Shown piece after piece: positions 16,430 through 25,432 of a stretch of DNA of 64,000 nt. The DNA comes from Phycisphaerales bacterium. Its GTDB lineage: Bacteria > Planctomycetota > Phycisphaerae > Phycisphaerales > UBA1924. The notes below the pieces were generated by a model. It had not been told where the DNA came from, searched no databases, and was given only the letters and a program-made list of their open reading frames with translations. The translations under genes were made by a program, and so were the position numbers. Numbering within the stretch: the stretch's first letter is position 1; each line of letters opens with the position of its first letter. The stretch covers positions 496,001-560,000 of the forward strand of contig JASBRY010000009.1 in assembly GCA_030149165.1 (NCBI GenBank). The letters are read 5' to 3'.

Positions 16430-18001
16430 ATGAAGAATCAAACTAAGATCCTGTTTGCCGCGTTTGCTCTGCTGGCGCTGTTATTCGTTGCACCTTGCTC
16501 AGCATCATCAACTGATGATGTGGAGATCAAAAAGAAACACAACTGGATCATGAATCCTGTGTGGGCGTTCATGCGTGTCGAGGTTCCCAAACCAGAGGAC
16601 CTTGACGGCGCGAAGGGATTCGGACTGGTCATCACCAACTCGGACTTTGACGATCCGGGCGAGGGGTTCTCGTGGGATGAACCGAACCATGCCAATGCGA
16701 TCGGGATTGGGTTTGATGTGCACAATCCTCCTCCGACGGATATTGAGCCGGATGAGAACGGGCGCGTGATGGGGTGGTTCGATGAGTTCGGGAACTGGTA
16801 CGATCGTCCGCAGCGGGAAGTGTCTGTGCATGTGGATGGTCAGGAGCGGATCAATGTTCTGTCTCCTGTGGAGTTCCGGACAGGGGAGCAGGTCGATATC
16901 GCGGTCCAGCTCAACTATGTCACGGGCGGGGCGCACATCGTTGTGCTGATCAACGGCGAGGTGGTGATCGACGACATGCTCTGGGGGGTGCGTGCCGGGT
17001 TGTGCACACTGACGAGCGGCACGATCGGGGATTCGATCAAGATCAAGTCCATGCGCATCATGGATCACGAGCTCAAGAAGGGTGACTATCAGGAGCCGGT
17101 GCGTGTGTCGGTATTCGATAAGGAACTGCTTACCAACGCGGCTTGGCTCAAGTCTAATGTTGATTTTTCAGAGATCCCTGAGAATGTCGGGCGTGTGATC
17201 GCGACGCTGACACTGAGTGAACCTGAGGTTGGGTACGACCACTGGGACAAGAAGGGGACGATCGGGATCCGTGTTCCTTCTGGGGGTGATGGGGAAGCGG
17301 AGCGGTTCGAGGTCTTCCGGTTTATTACGCCCTATCGGCGTGGATGGACCTGGTACATGGATGTGACGGATCTACTGCCGTTGTTCAAGAACGCACGCGA
17401 GTTCGATGCGAACATCGGGACCTACATGAAGGGTTGGCTGGTGAGCTTTGATCTGGATTTCTATCCGGGAGAGCTTGAGCGTGAGCCCATAAAGGTCGTG
17501 AACCTGTGGAACGGGAACGCGGATATCGGTGATCCTGAGAAACCGGTCGAGGATTTTTATATCGATCGCGTGGTTGAGGTCCCTGAGGGCACGACGCACG
17601 CACGCGTCCGAGCGACGGTCACGGGGCACGGCATGTTCCCCAACTCCAAGAACGCGGGGGAGTTCATGCCGATCTGGAGGACACTCACGATCAGCAGCGA
17701 AGCGAACGAGGGGGATGTGCTCGAGCAGGACTTCATCAGCATGTCGGAGCGGAATCATCTGTGGAAGACGGATGTGTATCTCAATCCGTGCAGGCCGCAG
17801 GGCGGGACATGGAAGTTTGATCGTTCGGGATGGGCGCCTGGCGATAAGGTCGAGCCTTGGAAAGTGGATGTGCAGAGCGAGTTCATGTTCGGCGAAACGA
17901 TTACGATTGAGTACGATCTCGACGAGTACCTCAACGAGGGACGAGGCGAGACCTGGGCGCCGCACCACTGGACCGATGCCGTGGTGGTCTTCTACAAGTG
18001 A
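16430..18001 (+). CDS. secreted peptide-N-glycosidase F-like protein
   Basis: 523 residues with a signal peptide (FAAFALLALLFVAPCSA). The C-terminal 300 residues match the two jelly-roll PNGase F layout: ITPYRRGWTWYMDVTDLLPL and a FDLDFYPGE...LWNGN segment (first domain), then VTGHGMFP, NAGEFMPI and PQGGTWKFDRSGWAPG (second domain). In Flavobacterium PNGase F these domains remove N-glycans from glycoproteins. I cannot confirm the catalytic acidic residues by eye, so activity is not claimed. The N-terminal 200 residues are a separate beta-rich (LamG-like) domain including the VWAFMRVEVP and VLINGEVVIDD strands. rlmE follows 20 bases later. Confidence 0.65.
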   Translation: MKNQTKILFAAFALLALLFVAPCSASSTDDVEIKKKHNWIMNPVWAFMRVEVPKPEDLDGAKGFGLVITNSDFDDPGEGFSWDEPNHANAIGIGFDVHNPPPTDIEPDENGRVMGWFDEFGNWYDRPQREVSVHVDGQERINVLSPVEFRTGEQVDIAVQLNYVTGGAHIVVLINGEVVIDDMLWGVRAGLCTLTSGTIGDSIKIKSMRIMDHELKKGDYQEPVRVSVFDKELLTNAAWLKSNVDFSEIPENVGRVIATLTLSEPEVGYDHWDKKGTIGIRVPSGGDGEAERFEVFRFITPYRRGWTWYMDVTDLLPLFKNAREFDANIGTYMKGWLVSFDLDFYPGELEREPIKVVNLWNGNADIGDPEKPVEDFYIDRVVEVPEGTTHARVRATVTGHGMFPNSKNAGEFMPIWRTLTISSEANEGDVLEQDFISMSERNHLWKTDVYLNPCRPQGGTWKFDRSGWAPGDKVEPWKVDVQSEFMFGETITIEYDLDEYLNEGRGETWAPHHWTDAVVVFYK

Positions 18002-18021
18002 TCAAAAAGTAACGAGAACTG

Positions 18022-18738
18022 ATGGCACAACGCAAGCTCCATGACAAGTACTTCAAGCAAGCGAAACGCGAGGGGTATGTCGCGCGCTCCGCGTACAAGC
18101 TGCTGGAGATCCAGAAACGGCGCAAGCTGATCCGCAAGGGAGATCGCGTGCTCGATCTTGGATGCGCGCCTGGATCGTGGATGCAGGTCGCGGAGAAGCT
18201 TGTGGGACCTGATGGTTTGGTCGTGGGGATTGATCTGCAGCATGTGTCTACGCCGTTCGGAGACAATGTCCGGATCGTGCGTGGGGATTTTACGAAGATC
18301 GACATCGCGGAGCTCCTCCCCCCCAAAGAGATGCAGCAGAAGAAGGTGTTTGATAAACCTGAGGATGAGCAACCTGAACCTGAGTTGGTGCAGCCGTTGT
18401 TCGATGTGGTGATGTCGGACATGGCGCCATCGACGACAGGGCACGGCGATCACTTCTTCTCTGAACGATTGTGTCAGGTGATTGTTGATGAACTCCCGAA
18501 CCTGCTCAAGAAAAACGGCAACTGCACGATGAAGGTGCTCGAAGGGGAGACCTTTCCTGACCTGCTCAATCGTGTGAAGAAGGCGTTCCGAGTTGCGGGA
18601 GCGATCAAACCCGACGCGTGCCGAGATGTGTCGCGTGAGACTTATATCTTCGGTATTGGGTTCAATCCATCGAAGGTGCGCGTGCGTGGTGATCAGGGGC
18701 CGAAGGGTCTGCAAGCACCGCCGGGTTGGGGATCGTGA
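18022..18738 (+). CDS. rlmE: 23S rRNA (uridine-2'-O-)-methyltransferase RlmE (FtsJ)
   Basis: 238 residues. SAM site VLDLGCAPGSWMQ (about residues 44-56), with the K-D-K-E catalytic tetrad visible in SAYKL, MSDMAPSTTG, CTMKVLEGE and SRETY. It is known to methylate U2552 in the A loop of 23S rRNA in late 50S assembly. About 30 residues longer than E. coli RlmE, through a Lys/Glu/Pro-rich insert (about residues 108-128: PKEMQQKKVFDKPEDEQPE) before the catalytic Asp and a short basic tail. It overlaps the next gene by four bases. Confidence 0.95.
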   Translation: MAQRKLHDKYFKQAKREGYVARSAYKLLEIQKRRKLIRKGDRVLDLGCAPGSWMQVAEKLVGPDGLVVGIDLQHVSTPFGDNVRIVRGDFTKIDIAELLPPKEMQQKKVFDKPEDEQPEPELVQPLFDVVMSDMAPSTTGHGDHFFSERLCQVIVDELPNLLKKNGNCTMKVLEGETFPDLLNRVKKAFRVAGAIKPDACRDVSRETYIFGIGFNPSKVRVRGDQGPKGLQAPPGWGS

Positions 18739-20501
18739 GTTTTTTAGTGCCCATCGCGGGACTGGTCGCGGCTGGGATCGGCTCGACGCTCGTGGTCTTG
18801 TTCTGGATGCTCAAACTGCGGCGCAAACCAGTGCGGGTGTCATCCACACTGCTCTGGAAGAAATCGGTGCGTGATCTTGAAGGGAATATTCCTTGGCAGC
18901 GTGTGCGTCCTTCGTTCCTGTTGTTCTTGCAGCTGCTCGCGGTGTTGCTGCTGTCTCTTGCGATCGCGCGTCCTGTGCGAGATGCGGGGTTGGTGGTGAG
19001 CAGCGAGGTGATTGTTGTGATCGATGCGGGCGCTTCGATGGGGGCGATCGGGGATCTGGATGGTTCGACGCGTCTGGACATCGCGAAGCGTAATGCGAAC
19101 GGGCTTGTTCGACAGCTCGGGAGCCGATCATCGTCTACGCGCTTTCGTGTTGTGAGAGCCGGAACGCAAGCTCGGCTCGTGAGCGGACGCGCCGGGACCT
19201 GGCGACAAGCGATCGCGGCGATCAACAGCATCGTACAGTCTGAATCGCCGTCCGATCTTGTCAGCGCGATGGAACTGGTCGATTCCATGCAGTCTGAGGA
19301 CATCAGCGAAGAGGAGACTTCAGCTGAAAGCGCCTCGGTGTATGTGTTCAGCGATGATCAAGAGACTGCTTGGGGGGGTGCGGAAATTCGCGTTCCGATT
19401 TCAAACAATCCTGAAACGCTCGGGAATCTTGGATTGGTTGTGCTCTCGGCGCAGCGGGATCAAGCGGATCCCAACACCTGTAGAGTGTTTGTCACGATCG
19501 CTGGAACGATTCGTCTGAAGACTGGGGTGGTCGTGCAGGCGCGGGATGGGGAAGCCGTGCTCGCGAGTCGGGCGATGGAGCTCGTTCCTGATGAGGTGGG
19601 GGTCGCGGAGTCCACGGCGACGCTCGTGTTTGAACTGGATCGCGCGGCATTAATCGAGGTTGGATTTGCGCGCAACGATGCGCTGTCGAGTGATCAGATC
19701 GGATGGGTGTCGCTCCCTGATCCATCCCCGATCGTGACGACGGTGATCGCGCCTGATGGGATCGCGGATCCGCTGCTGGTTGATGTGCTCGGCGCGTCGA
19801 CTGGTGGTCGGGTTGATGTGGTTGGCCCGGGGGAATCGGTCTCGGGAATGACTGGGTTGATGGTGTATGACCGAATCGAGCGGGACGCGTTGGTGCAGAT
19901 CCCTTCGATCGCGTTTGTTCAATCCGAGGAGCAGCGAGCAACGCTTGATCGTGTGCTGAGTTGGGAGCGTGGGCATCCAACGATGCGTGATGTGGATCTG
20001 GGTTCGCTCAGGTACATCGGCGCTGATGGACTCAGAGGGGATGTGCTCGCGACAGGAACACGCGGGGCGCTGATCGCTGAATCTGCGGATCGTGGTGTTC
20101 GGCATCTGCAGATCGGGTTCGCGCTCGCGGATTCGAACTGGGGTGTGCAGATCTCGATGCCGATGTTCATGTCCAACACGATTTCGTATTTACTGCCTGG
20201 GACCAGTGGTTCTGGGCGCGTGTACAAGACCGGAGATCCGATCGGGGAATCCAACACTTTGGTCGAACAAGTGGGGGTCACGGAAGTCGATCGTGAACAG
20301 ATCGGCGTGTCGTTGTTGGATCGTGAGCAATCGATCCGCGCCGGCCGAGAGCTGGTGGTGGGGGAGACGGACACGACGCGTCAGGCAACAGCAAATCAAT
20401 CCAGCGGGCGCGTGGAACTCTGGAGGTGGTTCGTGCTCGCGGGGCTCGGCGTGCTGATGCTCGAATGGGTGATCGACTTGTCACGCCGGCGCGTTGCGTG
20501 A
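18735..20501 (+). CDS. BatA-like membrane protein with VWA domain
   Basis: About 588 residues. The N-terminal domain has two transmembrane helices around residues 5-25 and 57-75, with the LRRKPVRVSSTLLWKK and PRxRPSFLLFLQLLAVLLLSLAIARP segments typical of BatA N-terminal domains. A VWA-like domain starts at VIVVIDAGASMG, where the MIDAS DxSxS reads DAGAS. The middle is beta-rich and a final transmembrane helix precedes the basic C-terminus (WFVLAGLGVLMLEWVIDLSRR). GTG at 18735 overlapping the rlmE stop is preferred; TTG at 18726 is possible. Such proteins often partner with MoxR ATPases such as the one at 10122-11174. Confidence 0.8.
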   Translation: MSFLVPIAGLVAAGIGSTLVVLFWMLKLRRKPVRVSSTLLWKKSVRDLEGNIPWQRVRPSFLLFLQLLAVLLLSLAIARPVRDAGLVVSSEVIVVIDAGASMGAIGDLDGSTRLDIAKRNANGLVRQLGSRSSSTRFRVVRAGTQARLVSGRAGTWRQAIAAINSIVQSESPSDLVSAMELVDSMQSEDISEEETSAESASVYVFSDDQETAWGGAEIRVPISNNPETLGNLGLVVLSAQRDQADPNTCRVFVTIAGTIRLKTGVVVQARDGEAVLASRAMELVPDEVGVAESTATLVFELDRAALIEVGFARNDALSSDQIGWVSLPDPSPIVTTVIAPDGIADPLLVDVLGASTGGRVDVVGPGESVSGMTGLMVYDRIERDALVQIPSIAFVQSEEQRATLDRVLSWERGHPTMRDVDLGSLRYIGADGLRGDVLATGTRGALIAESADRGVRHLQIGFALADSNWGVQISMPMFMSNTISYLLPGTSGSGRVYKTGDPIGESNTLVEQVGVTEVDREQIGVSLLDREQSIRAGRELVVGETDTTRQATANQSSGRVELWRWFVLAGLGVLMLEWVIDLSRRRVA

Positions 20502-22280
20502 TTAAGGATTCGGATTGGTTCCGGTCCAGTTGGTCGTGTCGATGACGAATCGTCCCGGCTCGGATTGCCAAGGCATCATGCGCCGCGGCCAAGCGGTTCG
20601 GGTGTTCTGATCGATGCGTTCGAGTCCGATGAGCAGGAAGCCGTCGATCGTGAGGACTTGAGGGGGCAGGTCGATCTGGACGATCCAACGGTCTTTGTCT
20701 GTGGTGGAGATGATGCGTGTTTCTTCAGGGACATCGTGGTCAGAGCGGAACTCGATCATCCCGAGCTCGCGTGAGATGGTCCATGAGGCACGCGAGTCGT
20801 CCATCGGTCCGGTCCAGACTCTGATCTGCGTGTCGATGTCTGATTTGGGATCGATGGCGCACTCGAGGTAGAGCCGCCAACCCTCGTTGGTATTGGATGA
20901 GATGATCGGCGCGTCGCGCATGATCAATCCCGCGATTTGTTTATCGTTGGGGGGGAGGAGTCTGAGTCCGGAGTTGCGTGAGCTCAGCGCGTTGAGTGTC
21001 CAGTCGTTGAGCATCGGTCCCACGATAATCCCGGGCGGCGATCCGAGGGGGATGCTCCCAAGCGATTGGAGTTCGATCCGATCGTGTCCGATTTGCGTGC
21101 GGATTGTGCGGGGTTGTGTCACCTGTCCCGCTTTGGTGTCGATCGGGGTGGACACGGCGATGGTTCGTGAGGTCATCTGCGCGTGCGGGAGCTGATCGAC
21201 GAGCGGCTCGATCCCTCGGCTCTGGATGCGCAGGAGCTGAGCGGTCTCTTGGTGGTTGATGCTCAGGACCCCAACAGCGGGGGAGGTCACGAGCGGATGA
21301 CGCGAGGGGTGTCCCGCGTCGTCGATGATCCACGACATCGCGGCGGGTTGGATCGCGAGCCAGCCCGTGACGCGCTCGACGCGGAGCTCGTCGTTGACAA
21401 ATGGAGAGAGCAGATCGTGCGCCAGCGCGGAGAGTTGGGTGGTGTCGTTGGTCCACATCGGGATGAGCAGCTTGTCAGCGGTCGCGGTGCGGGTGAGCTG
21501 GTGCTTGAGTCGATGCGCGACGCTCGGATCGATGAGCCAGATGCGTCCGAGGATGATCTGCCAACGCGCGGTGAAATGATCCGCGATCTGGTCGAGGACC
21601 GAGACGCTGTCGGTCTGGAGGAGTTCGGTATGGATCGCTGTGAGGTCACGATCGGTGGTGGAGGGTCCGGTGCGTTCGTTGGAGTTCGGATTGAATCCTT
21701 CGCTCATGAGCCTGGCGCGCCAGCGATTGAACGGATCGGCGCGGAGACTGGTGAGCGCATCGCGGATGTATGGAGAGGATTGTTGTTGTGGTGTCAACGC
21801 GGCGTCCCAGAATCCATCGTTGCTGCGCGCGCTGGATTCGAGGATCACGCGGAGCGGAGAGGGGAGCCAGTTGGGTTCGTAGCGTGTCTCGTCGATCCAG
21901 AGGCCTTGTCCGACGGCGTCGATCGGGAGGTCGATGAGCGCGATCCATGTGCCTGGGGAGTTGGGTTTGGATTTGAGGTACTCGCTCGGCGTGATGCTCG
22001 TCCAGTTCGGAGTGCCTCGCGTCCAGTTGGTGGTGATGTTGGTAAAGCTCGCGTAGACGAAGTGGGCGCTGGACTCGACGGGTCGGCCATCGTCGATGCG
22101 GACGCGGAGTCCCGATCTGAGTTGTTTGGGGTCCTCGACTTTAATCGGGAGCACGAGGGGATGCGCGACGATCGCGTCTACGCGATCGCTGAGGGGGGTC
22201 ACATTCTGAGCGTGGGAAATCGTGCTCAGGAGCGCCAGGAGGGTGATGAGGGACCGAAAAAAGTGTGGAAAGTGGCGCAT
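20502..22280 (-). CDS. large exported protein of unknown function
   Basis: 592 residues with a signal peptide (MRHFPHFFRSLITLLALLSTISHAQ). I do not recognise the rest. Residues about 30-150 contain short beta strands with LRSGLRVRIDDGRPV and an RYEPNWLPSPLRV segment. A helical middle (about 190-300) precedes a beta-rich C-terminal half with LYLECAIDP...IRVWTG and MIEFRSDHDVPEET, resembling a carbohydrate-binding or DOMON-like sandwich. The chosen ATG fits the signal peptide; an upstream GTG-type start would add 13 residues. It converges with the BatA-like gene, stop beside stop, and no partner is suggested. Confidence 0.65.
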   Translation of the reverse strand: MRHFPHFFRSLITLLALLSTISHAQNVTPLSDRVDAIVAHPLVLPIKVEDPKQLRSGLRVRIDDGRPVESSAHFVYASFTNITTNWTRGTPNWTSITPSEYLKSKPNSPGTWIALIDLPIDAVGQGLWIDETRYEPNWLPSPLRVILESSARSNDGFWDAALTPQQQSSPYIRDALTSLRADPFNRWRARLMSEGFNPNSNERTGPSTTDRDLTAIHTELLQTDSVSVLDQIADHFTARWQIILGRIWLIDPSVAHRLKHQLTRTATADKLLIPMWTNDTTQLSALAHDLLSPFVNDELRVERVTGWLAIQPAAMSWIIDDAGHPSRHPLVTSPAVGVLSINHQETAQLLRIQSRGIEPLVDQLPHAQMTSRTIAVSTPIDTKAGQVTQPRTIRTQIGHDRIELQSLGSIPLGSPPGIIVGPMLNDWTLNALSSRNSGLRLLPPNDKQIAGLIMRDAPIISSNTNEGWRLYLECAIDPKSDIDTQIRVWTGPMDDSRASWTISRELGMIEFRSDHDVPEETRIISTTDKDRWIVQIDLPPQVLTIDGFLLIGLERIDQNTRTAWPRRMMPWQSEPGRFVIDTTNWTGTNPNP

Positions 22281-22342
22281 TACACAAAAATACGCACGGA
22301 ATGGGGAATTGTGTTGCAACCGAAGCGAGGATTCGGCATTAT

Positions 22343-22360
22343 AGTAAGTGAGTGCTTACT
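22343..22360. promoter_or_regulatory. candidate TetR-type operator overlapping a promoter -10
   Basis: AGTAAG and CTTACT arms with a six-base spacer form an inverted repeat. A TATAGT hexamer (22340-22345) overlaps its left edge. The site lies about 100 bases before the glycine-zipper protein gene. No regulator gene is nearby. Confidence 0.35.
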
Positions 22361-22458
22361 TAGTGAGCCGCATGATTTGAGGGATTCTGCCGGAATTGCT
22401 GTCAGGATCTGGGATCGGGAGCGGTTCGTGGGTGAGACAGTCTCTAAGGAGGTTCACG

Positions 22459-22824
22459 ATGAAAGCTCGAAACTCGAAACGAAACAAGCTCGCGATCACA
22501 GGCGCTCTGGCGCTCGGTGTCGTCACGCTCGGCGGGTGTGACAACGCGGGACAGGGCATGTTCTCTGGCGCCGCGTTGGGTGCATTGACCGGCCTTGCTC
22601 TGGGATCCCTGGACGGCAACGCCGGTGAAGGCGCTGTTGCTGGGACGATCATCGGAGCCGCGGGCGGCGCGATCCTCGGAGACATCAACGAGCGCGAGCG
22701 TGAGAACGCACGCTATCGTGGATCGGACCATCGGTATGACAGCCGATACGATCGGCGTCATCGCTCAAGCCGTTCACATCACGGTCACTACGATCCATGG
22801 TGGGAAGAGGACTGGTGCGATTGA
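22459..22824 (+). CDS. glycine-zipper envelope lipoprotein
   Basis: 121 residues. A signal peptide ends in a lipobox-like TLGGC (Cys about residue 27). A glycine zipper of about 55 residues follows (GAALGALTGLALGSL...AVAGTIIGAAGGAILGDI), of the YmgG/SlyB 2TM type. It closes with a charged, Tyr/Arg/His-rich tail ending in a DPWWEEDW segment. Relatives are outer-membrane or periplasmic stress-related lipoproteins. An ideal AAGGAGG ribosome-binding site precedes the ATG, implying high expression. A candidate operator lies upstream. Confidence 0.8.
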   Translation: MKARNSKRNKLAITGALALGVVTLGGCDNAGQGMFSGAALGALTGLALGSLDGNAGEGAVAGTIIGAAGGAILGDINERERENARYRGSDHRYDSRYDRRHRSSRSHHGHYDPWWEEDWCD

Positions 22825-22906
22825 TTCGCGCGTCTAAGCGACTTCAAATCCCATTCTGTCAAACGCTTTGCGTATCATGCACAGCTCCCTTGAAAGGCTG
22901 ATTCCT

Positions 22907-24718
22907 GTGCAGATACGCAATTTTTCTATCATCGCTCATATCGACCACGGCAAGTCCACGCTTGCGGATCGTCTGCTGCAAGCAACCAATGCGGTGAGCG
23001 ATCGCGAAGCGAAGCAGCAGCTGCTTGATTCGATGGATCTGGAGCGTGAGCGTGGGATCACGATCAAAGCATCCGCCGTGACAGTCATGCACCATCACAA
23101 CGGCGAAGACTTCATGCTCAACTTCATCGATACGCCGGGGCATGTGGACTTCGGATACGAGGTCTCGCGGGCGCTCAAAGCGTGTGAGGGGGCGCTGCTG
23201 ATCGTCGATGCGTCCCAAGGCGTCGAAGCGCAGACTGTGGTGAATACCTACCTCGCTGTCGAACAGGACCTTGAGATTGTCCCTGTGCTCAACAAGATCG
23301 ATCTTCCTGGCGCTCGTCCCGATGAGATCGCGGAGGAAGTCGAGCAGGTGCTCGGGATCGACGCGACGGAATGTATTCCTGTGAGTGCAAAGACTGGAGA
23401 AGGCATCCCTGAACTGCTCGATGCGATCTGTGATCGCTTCCCAGCGCCGGCGCCTCCGACGACGCAGAAAACACGCGCGTTGATCTTTGATGCCGTGTAC
23501 GACGACTATCGCGGCGTGATCGTGTACTGCCGAGTGTTTGACGGCAAGCTCAAGGTCGGTGACAAGATCCTGATGATGGGGCTCGAGCGGACTTTCACGA
23601 TCACGGAACTCGGGAAGTACACACCCAAAGCTGAGAAGCACAAGGAGATCGGTCCCGGCGAGACTTGCTATCTCGTCGCCGCGATTAAAACGCTCGGCGA
23701 TGTGCGTGTTGGTGACACGATCACGATTGACCATGATCGCGCCGAGCAGCCGCTCGCGGGGTATGAACCTCCGGCGCAGATGGTGTTCTGCGACTTCTAT
23801 CCATCGACGAGTGAGAAGAAGGGCAACGACTTCGAGGAACTCCGCGAGGGGATGGAGAAGCTCGCGCTCAACGACTCGTCGTTCTCGTACCAAGCGGTGC
23901 ACAGCGAGGCGCTGGGATTCGGATTCCGCTGTGGATTCCTTGGTCTGCTGCATATGGACATCATCCAGGAGCGCCTTGAGCGCGAAGCGGGGGTCGAGGT
24001 TGTGCAGACAGCGCCGACGGTGTCCTACAAGATCAAAATGCGCGGCAAAGGAAACGAGATCTTCGAGAAGGAAGTCCACAACCCTGCGGATCTTCCCGAT
24101 GCGGGATTGATTACGGAGTTTTCGGAACCGATCTGCAAGGTTGAGATCATGACTCCCGGCGAGTACATCGGCGACATCATGAAGCTCTGCATGGATCGGC
24201 GCGGGTTGTTCAAGAACCAGACCTTCGTCAGTCATGGACGCGACATGCTGACCTTCCAGATCCCGCTCGCTGAGATCATCTTCGACTTCTACGACAAACT
24301 CAAAGGCATCAGTCAGGGATACGCGACGATGGACTACGAGGTCGATCACTACGCGAAGGACGATCTCGTGAAGGTCTCGATCCTGATCAACGGTGATCCT
24401 GTCGAAGCGTTGTCATTGATCTGTCACAGGGATCGAGCCGTGGCGCGTGGGAAGCTGCTGCTGAGCAAGCTCAAGAAGCAGATCGATCGTCACCAGTTCG
24501 AGATCCCGTTGCAAGCCGCGATCGGTGGGAAGATCATCGCACGCGAGACGATCAAGGGATTCCGCAAGGATGTCACGGCGAAATGCTACGGCGGCGATGT
24601 CTCGCGTAAACGCAAACTCCTCGAAGCACAGAAGAAGGGCAAGAGCAAGATGAAATCCATCGGCTCGGTCAACATCCCACAGAAGGCGTTCATGGCGGTG
24701 CTGGACACGGGGGAGTAA
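22907..24718 (+). CDS. lepA: translation elongation factor 4 (LepA)
   Basis: 603 residues. GTPase G1 AHIDHGKST, G2/G3 around RGITIKAS and DTPGHVDFG, and G4 NKIDLP. EF4-specific features are the missing EF-G domain IV and the C-terminal domain with RKRKLLEAQKKGKSKMK. LepA is a ribosome-bound GTPase with roles in initiation and translocation under stress. The GTG at 22907, preceded by GAAAGG, starts exactly where family members begin (xIRNFSIIAHIDHG); ATG at 22877 would add ten residues without a ribosome-binding site. The next ORF begins one base after its stop. Confidence 0.96.
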   Translation: MQIRNFSIIAHIDHGKSTLADRLLQATNAVSDREAKQQLLDSMDLERERGITIKASAVTVMHHHNGEDFMLNFIDTPGHVDFGYEVSRALKACEGALLIVDASQGVEAQTVVNTYLAVEQDLEIVPVLNKIDLPGARPDEIAEEVEQVLGIDATECIPVSAKTGEGIPELLDAICDRFPAPAPPTTQKTRALIFDAVYDDYRGVIVYCRVFDGKLKVGDKILMMGLERTFTITELGKYTPKAEKHKEIGPGETCYLVAAIKTLGDVRVGDTITIDHDRAEQPLAGYEPPAQMVFCDFYPSTSEKKGNDFEELREGMEKLALNDSSFSYQAVHSEALGFGFRCGFLGLLHMDIIQERLEREAGVEVVQTAPTVSYKIKMRGKGNEIFEKEVHNPADLPDAGLITEFSEPICKVEIMTPGEYIGDIMKLCMDRRGLFKNQTFVSHGRDMLTFQIPLAEIIFDFYDKLKGISQGYATMDYEVDHYAKDDLVKVSILINGDPVEALSLICHRDRAVARGKLLLSKLKKQIDRHQFEIPLQAAIGGKIIARETIKGFRKDVTAKCYGGDVSRKRKLLEAQKKGKSKMKSIGSVNIPQKAFMAVLDTGE

Positions 24719-24719
24719 A

Positions 24720-25388
24720 TTGACGAATTCTGATGAACTAAATGATATCGTTCTAAATACATCTGAGGCTATAACCGGTGCGCTATCTAGGAGTAAGCAG
24801 GATAATGCCGCTGCTTTTGGTAGAGGGGTACAGGGGTTAATTAAAGATCGTTCGTTCAAGCAGTTTGTTGATGAGTGGTATCGGCTTCGGAATGAAGGAA
24901 AAGTGTCAGCGGAATATATAAAAAGCGAAGCATGTCAAGATCGATTTGCAAGAGTGTGTCGCTACTACGATAGTGATTTTGTCGATCAACAAGCCTTGGA
25001 AGCAATGCGTAGAATTTTTATTCGATCAGCCAGACTAGAAGATCTCGATAGCTTACTTCCCGGACAGTTTATTGATATTGTTTCAAGCCTTGAAGTTGGT
25101 CAAATTCAAGTGCTATCTGCTTGCTATAAGACATATCTAGAAAATGGATTTGTTCGAGACAAGACAGATGTGTACTCTTTTAAGATTTTTGTAAAGCGGA
25201 TCGCAGAAATTTCAAAGTTAAATTATATATCTCTAGCTGAACATCATATTGAACATTTGATTTCTTTGAAACTATTGAATCCCAGAATCTACGCCGATAA
25301 TAGCGGTTTTTCAGAGCAATCTAGATGTGGTTTGTCGGATGTCGGATTTGCAATGATGGAGTACATTCACTCCGAAGATAACTCCTGA
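24720..25388 (+). CDS. unknown AT-rich gene downstream of lepA, possibly acquired
   Basis: 222 residues, not recognised. Start is TTG, preceded by the GGGGGAG at the end of lepA. The protein is mostly helical, with a Tyr/Arg-rich central stretch (YRLRNEG, RVCRYYDSDFVD) and LSSLEVGQIQVLSACYKTYLENG. The C-terminal segment (IEHLISLKLLN...LSDVGFAMMEYI) looks like a small winged-helix ending. GC is about 40% by eye and codons favour A/T (AAT, TAT, ATT, AAA), unlike every neighbour. That suggests recent horizontal gain. No signal peptide, no membrane helix. Its helical bundle plus winged-helix ending is reminiscent of abortive-infection proteins, but I cannot assign a family. Confidence 0.6.
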   Translation: MTNSDELNDIVLNTSEAITGALSRSKQDNAAAFGRGVQGLIKDRSFKQFVDEWYRLRNEGKVSAEYIKSEACQDRFARVCRYYDSDFVDQQALEAMRRIFIRSARLEDLDSLLPGQFIDIVSSLEVGQIQVLSACYKTYLENGFVRDKTDVYSFKIFVKRIAEISKLNYISLAEHHIEHLISLKLLNPRIYADNSGFSEQSRCGLSDVGFAMMEYIHSEDNS

Positions 25389-25432
25389 TCGTGCGGAAAC
25401 TGTTTAGTGCATTCCAAATTGTATAATACAGC

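Noticed and set aside
21183-22541. 452-residue open frame on the plus strand
   Set aside because: Antisense to the exported protein at 20502-22280, which has a signal peptide. The plus-strand translation shows no motif and runs across the promoter region of the glycine-zipper gene.
22859-24349. 496-residue open frame on the minus strand
   Set aside because: Antisense to lepA, which is a clear housekeeping gene.
24720-25432. Defence island or mobile element
   Set aside because: Only one AT-rich gene. No integrase, transposase, direct repeats or attachment-site-like sequence at its edges.
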